From NCBI GenBank assembly GCA_021782675.1, contig JAJXUS010000113.1, positions 1 through 6,785 of the forward strand: a stretch of DNA of 6,785 nt, in the 5' to 3' direction. Below the pieces are notes generated by a model. The model did no database searches and was not told the DNA's origin. It worked only from the letters and a program-made list of their open reading frames with translations. The translations under genes and the position numbers were made by a program. Positions 6,522 to 6,785 of this stretch are shown piece after piece (within the stretch, counting starts at the first letter, position 1; the number at the start of each line of letters is the position of its first letter). Origin of the DNA: Acidobacteriota bacterium. GTDB lineage: Bacteria > Acidobacteriota > Terriglobia > Terriglobales > Acidobacteriaceae.

Positions 6522-6785
6522 GGAGGTTCACCGCGCGTGATCGGGATGAAAGCACATTGCGGAGGTCGATCGTTGCGTGGACGCTCCGGCGCCCGCCGGG
6601 CACGTCCAGCGGATACTCGTTCCGCACCGACCAGCGTTCGCGGTGCCAGCGCGGGCGGGGTGTCGGGGCCGAAGGATCGGCCGGGGGGCTGAGCGTCAGG
6701 CGGTAGAGCGGCTGCTGCTGCCCGCCGGGGTCGAGCAGCCGCCCGACGCGGCCGGGCAGCACGAGCTCGGAGCGGGGCCCGACGG
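6511..6785 (-). CDS. Partial open frame of unknown function in very GC-rich DNA
   Basis: The frame enters from the right edge (first full codon at 6783-6781) and stops at 6513-6511, inside the end of the secretin gene. Codon statistics for 6591-6783 look like true coding sequence on this strand: by hand count about 92% GC at third positions against about 60% at second positions. Readable stretches include SELVLPGRVGRLLDPGG, QQQPLYRLTLSPP and RWSVRNEYPLDVPGG. I do not recognise a family. The pattern of short beta-strand-like segments would suit an adaptor or periplasmic domain, but that is a guess. The last 26 residues (from about 6590 downward) lie in ordinary 62% GC DNA, so the apparent C-terminus and its 11-base overlap with the secretin gene are probably products of the junction. 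Confidence 0.45.
   Translation of the reverse strand, partial: VGPRSELVLPGRVGRLLDPGGQQQPLYRLTLSPPADPSAPTPRPRWHRERWSVRNEYPLDVPGGRRSVHATIDLRNVLSSRSRAVNLPSE
6537..6590 (+). pseudogene. Truncated start of a probable type IV prepilin gene (leader peptide only)
   Basis: GGGAGG at 6521-6526 overlaps the secretin stop and lies 10 bases before a GTG at 6537, which opens a frame reading (V/M)IGMKAHCGGRSLRGRSG. A short basic leader ending in Arg-Ser-Gly is typical of prepilins, cut after that Gly and followed by FTLxE and a hydrophobic helix. A second possible start in the same frame is the TTG at 6573, with GGAGG 7 bases upstream (leader MRGRSG). The expected hydrophobic segment is absent. After 6590 the frame turns into Arg/Pro/Gly-rich residues and stops at 6690-6692, and composition changes abruptly. 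Genes for pilin-like proteins commonly follow such secretins in Acidobacteriota. The call rests on the leader, the Gly position and the context, since no FTLxE is seen. Confidence 0.4.
6591..6785. other. Compositionally foreign terminal segment (possible chimeric join or insertion)
   Basis: By hand count 153 of 195 bases are G or C (about 78%). The preceding 69 bases (6522-6590) hold about 62%, and a sampled 60-base line inside the secretin gene (5221-5280) about 60%. The shift coincides with the loss of the prepilin frame and the start of coding signal on the opposite strand. No transposase, terminal inverted repeat or target duplication can be recognised because only one side of the segment is in the window. 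Confidence 0.6.

Noticed and set aside
6392..6706. Plus-strand 104-codon frame crossing the end of the secretin gene and the right-end junction
   Set aside because: It starts inside the cohesin-coding region in another frame and crosses the composition break. Codon statistics after 6591 favour the minus strand.
1..6785. A functional link between the GH3 enzyme and the cohesin-tailed secretin (cellulosome-like system)
   Set aside because: The GH3 C-terminus ends in the fibronectin-like domain with no dockerin repeat, and the two genes are 3.5 kb apart with three opposing genes between them.

Overview
The window looks like a stretch of an Acidobacteriota chromosome, probably from the Terriglobia/Acidobacteriales. 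That assignment is inferred from about 60% GC in the sampled coding region, a plant-type GH3 glycosidase, and above all a TPR-secretin-cohesin fusion of the kind known from acidobacterial and deltaproteobacterial genomes. No marker gene in the window fixes the taxon.

Left to right: (1) 1-591 (+) is the 3' end of a family 3 glycoside hydrolase with its fibronectin-III-like tail. (2) 592-653 is a short convergent gap holding a 13-bp stem-loop. (3) Three genes lie on the minus strand, all reading leftward: smpB (3377-3928), pepA leucyl aminopeptidase (1743-3272) and an AI-2E-family membrane transporter (654-1658). They are collinear but separated by 104 and 84 bases. The first gap carries a candidate extended -10 promoter right against the pepA start, and the second a very GC-rich hairpin. 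Co-transcription is therefore possible but not obvious. (4) 3929-4064 is a divergent intergenic region between smpB and the secretin gene, with an extended -10 element serving the secretin. (5) 4065-6521 (+) encodes an 818-residue outer-membrane secretin with periplasmic TPRs in front and a cohesin module behind. (6) 6522-6590 starts what looks like a prepilin gene: ribosome binding site, basic leader, then Gly at the expected cleavage point. The sequence then stops making sense in that frame.

The last 195 bases (6591-6785) are different DNA. By hand count GC jumps from about 62% (6522-6590) to about 78%, and the coding signal switches to the minus strand (GC3 about 92%, GC2 about 60%). The change falls where the prepilin FTLxE motif should begin. 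Either this is a chimeric assembly join or foreign DNA has interrupted the pilin gene. It is the most important thing to check in the window.

Functionally, the secretin plus the broken prepilin would belong to a type II secretion/type IV pilus-like machine. SmpB is the tmRNA partner in ribosome rescue and PepA is a cytoplasmic peptidase, both housekeeping. The GH3 enzyme degrades beta-glucosides or xylo-oligosaccharides. I see no CRISPR array, tRNA, rRNA, tmRNA, transposase or attachment site. Apart from the cohesin-tailed secretin and the right-end junction, the region is ordinary, and I do not see a convincing new system in it.
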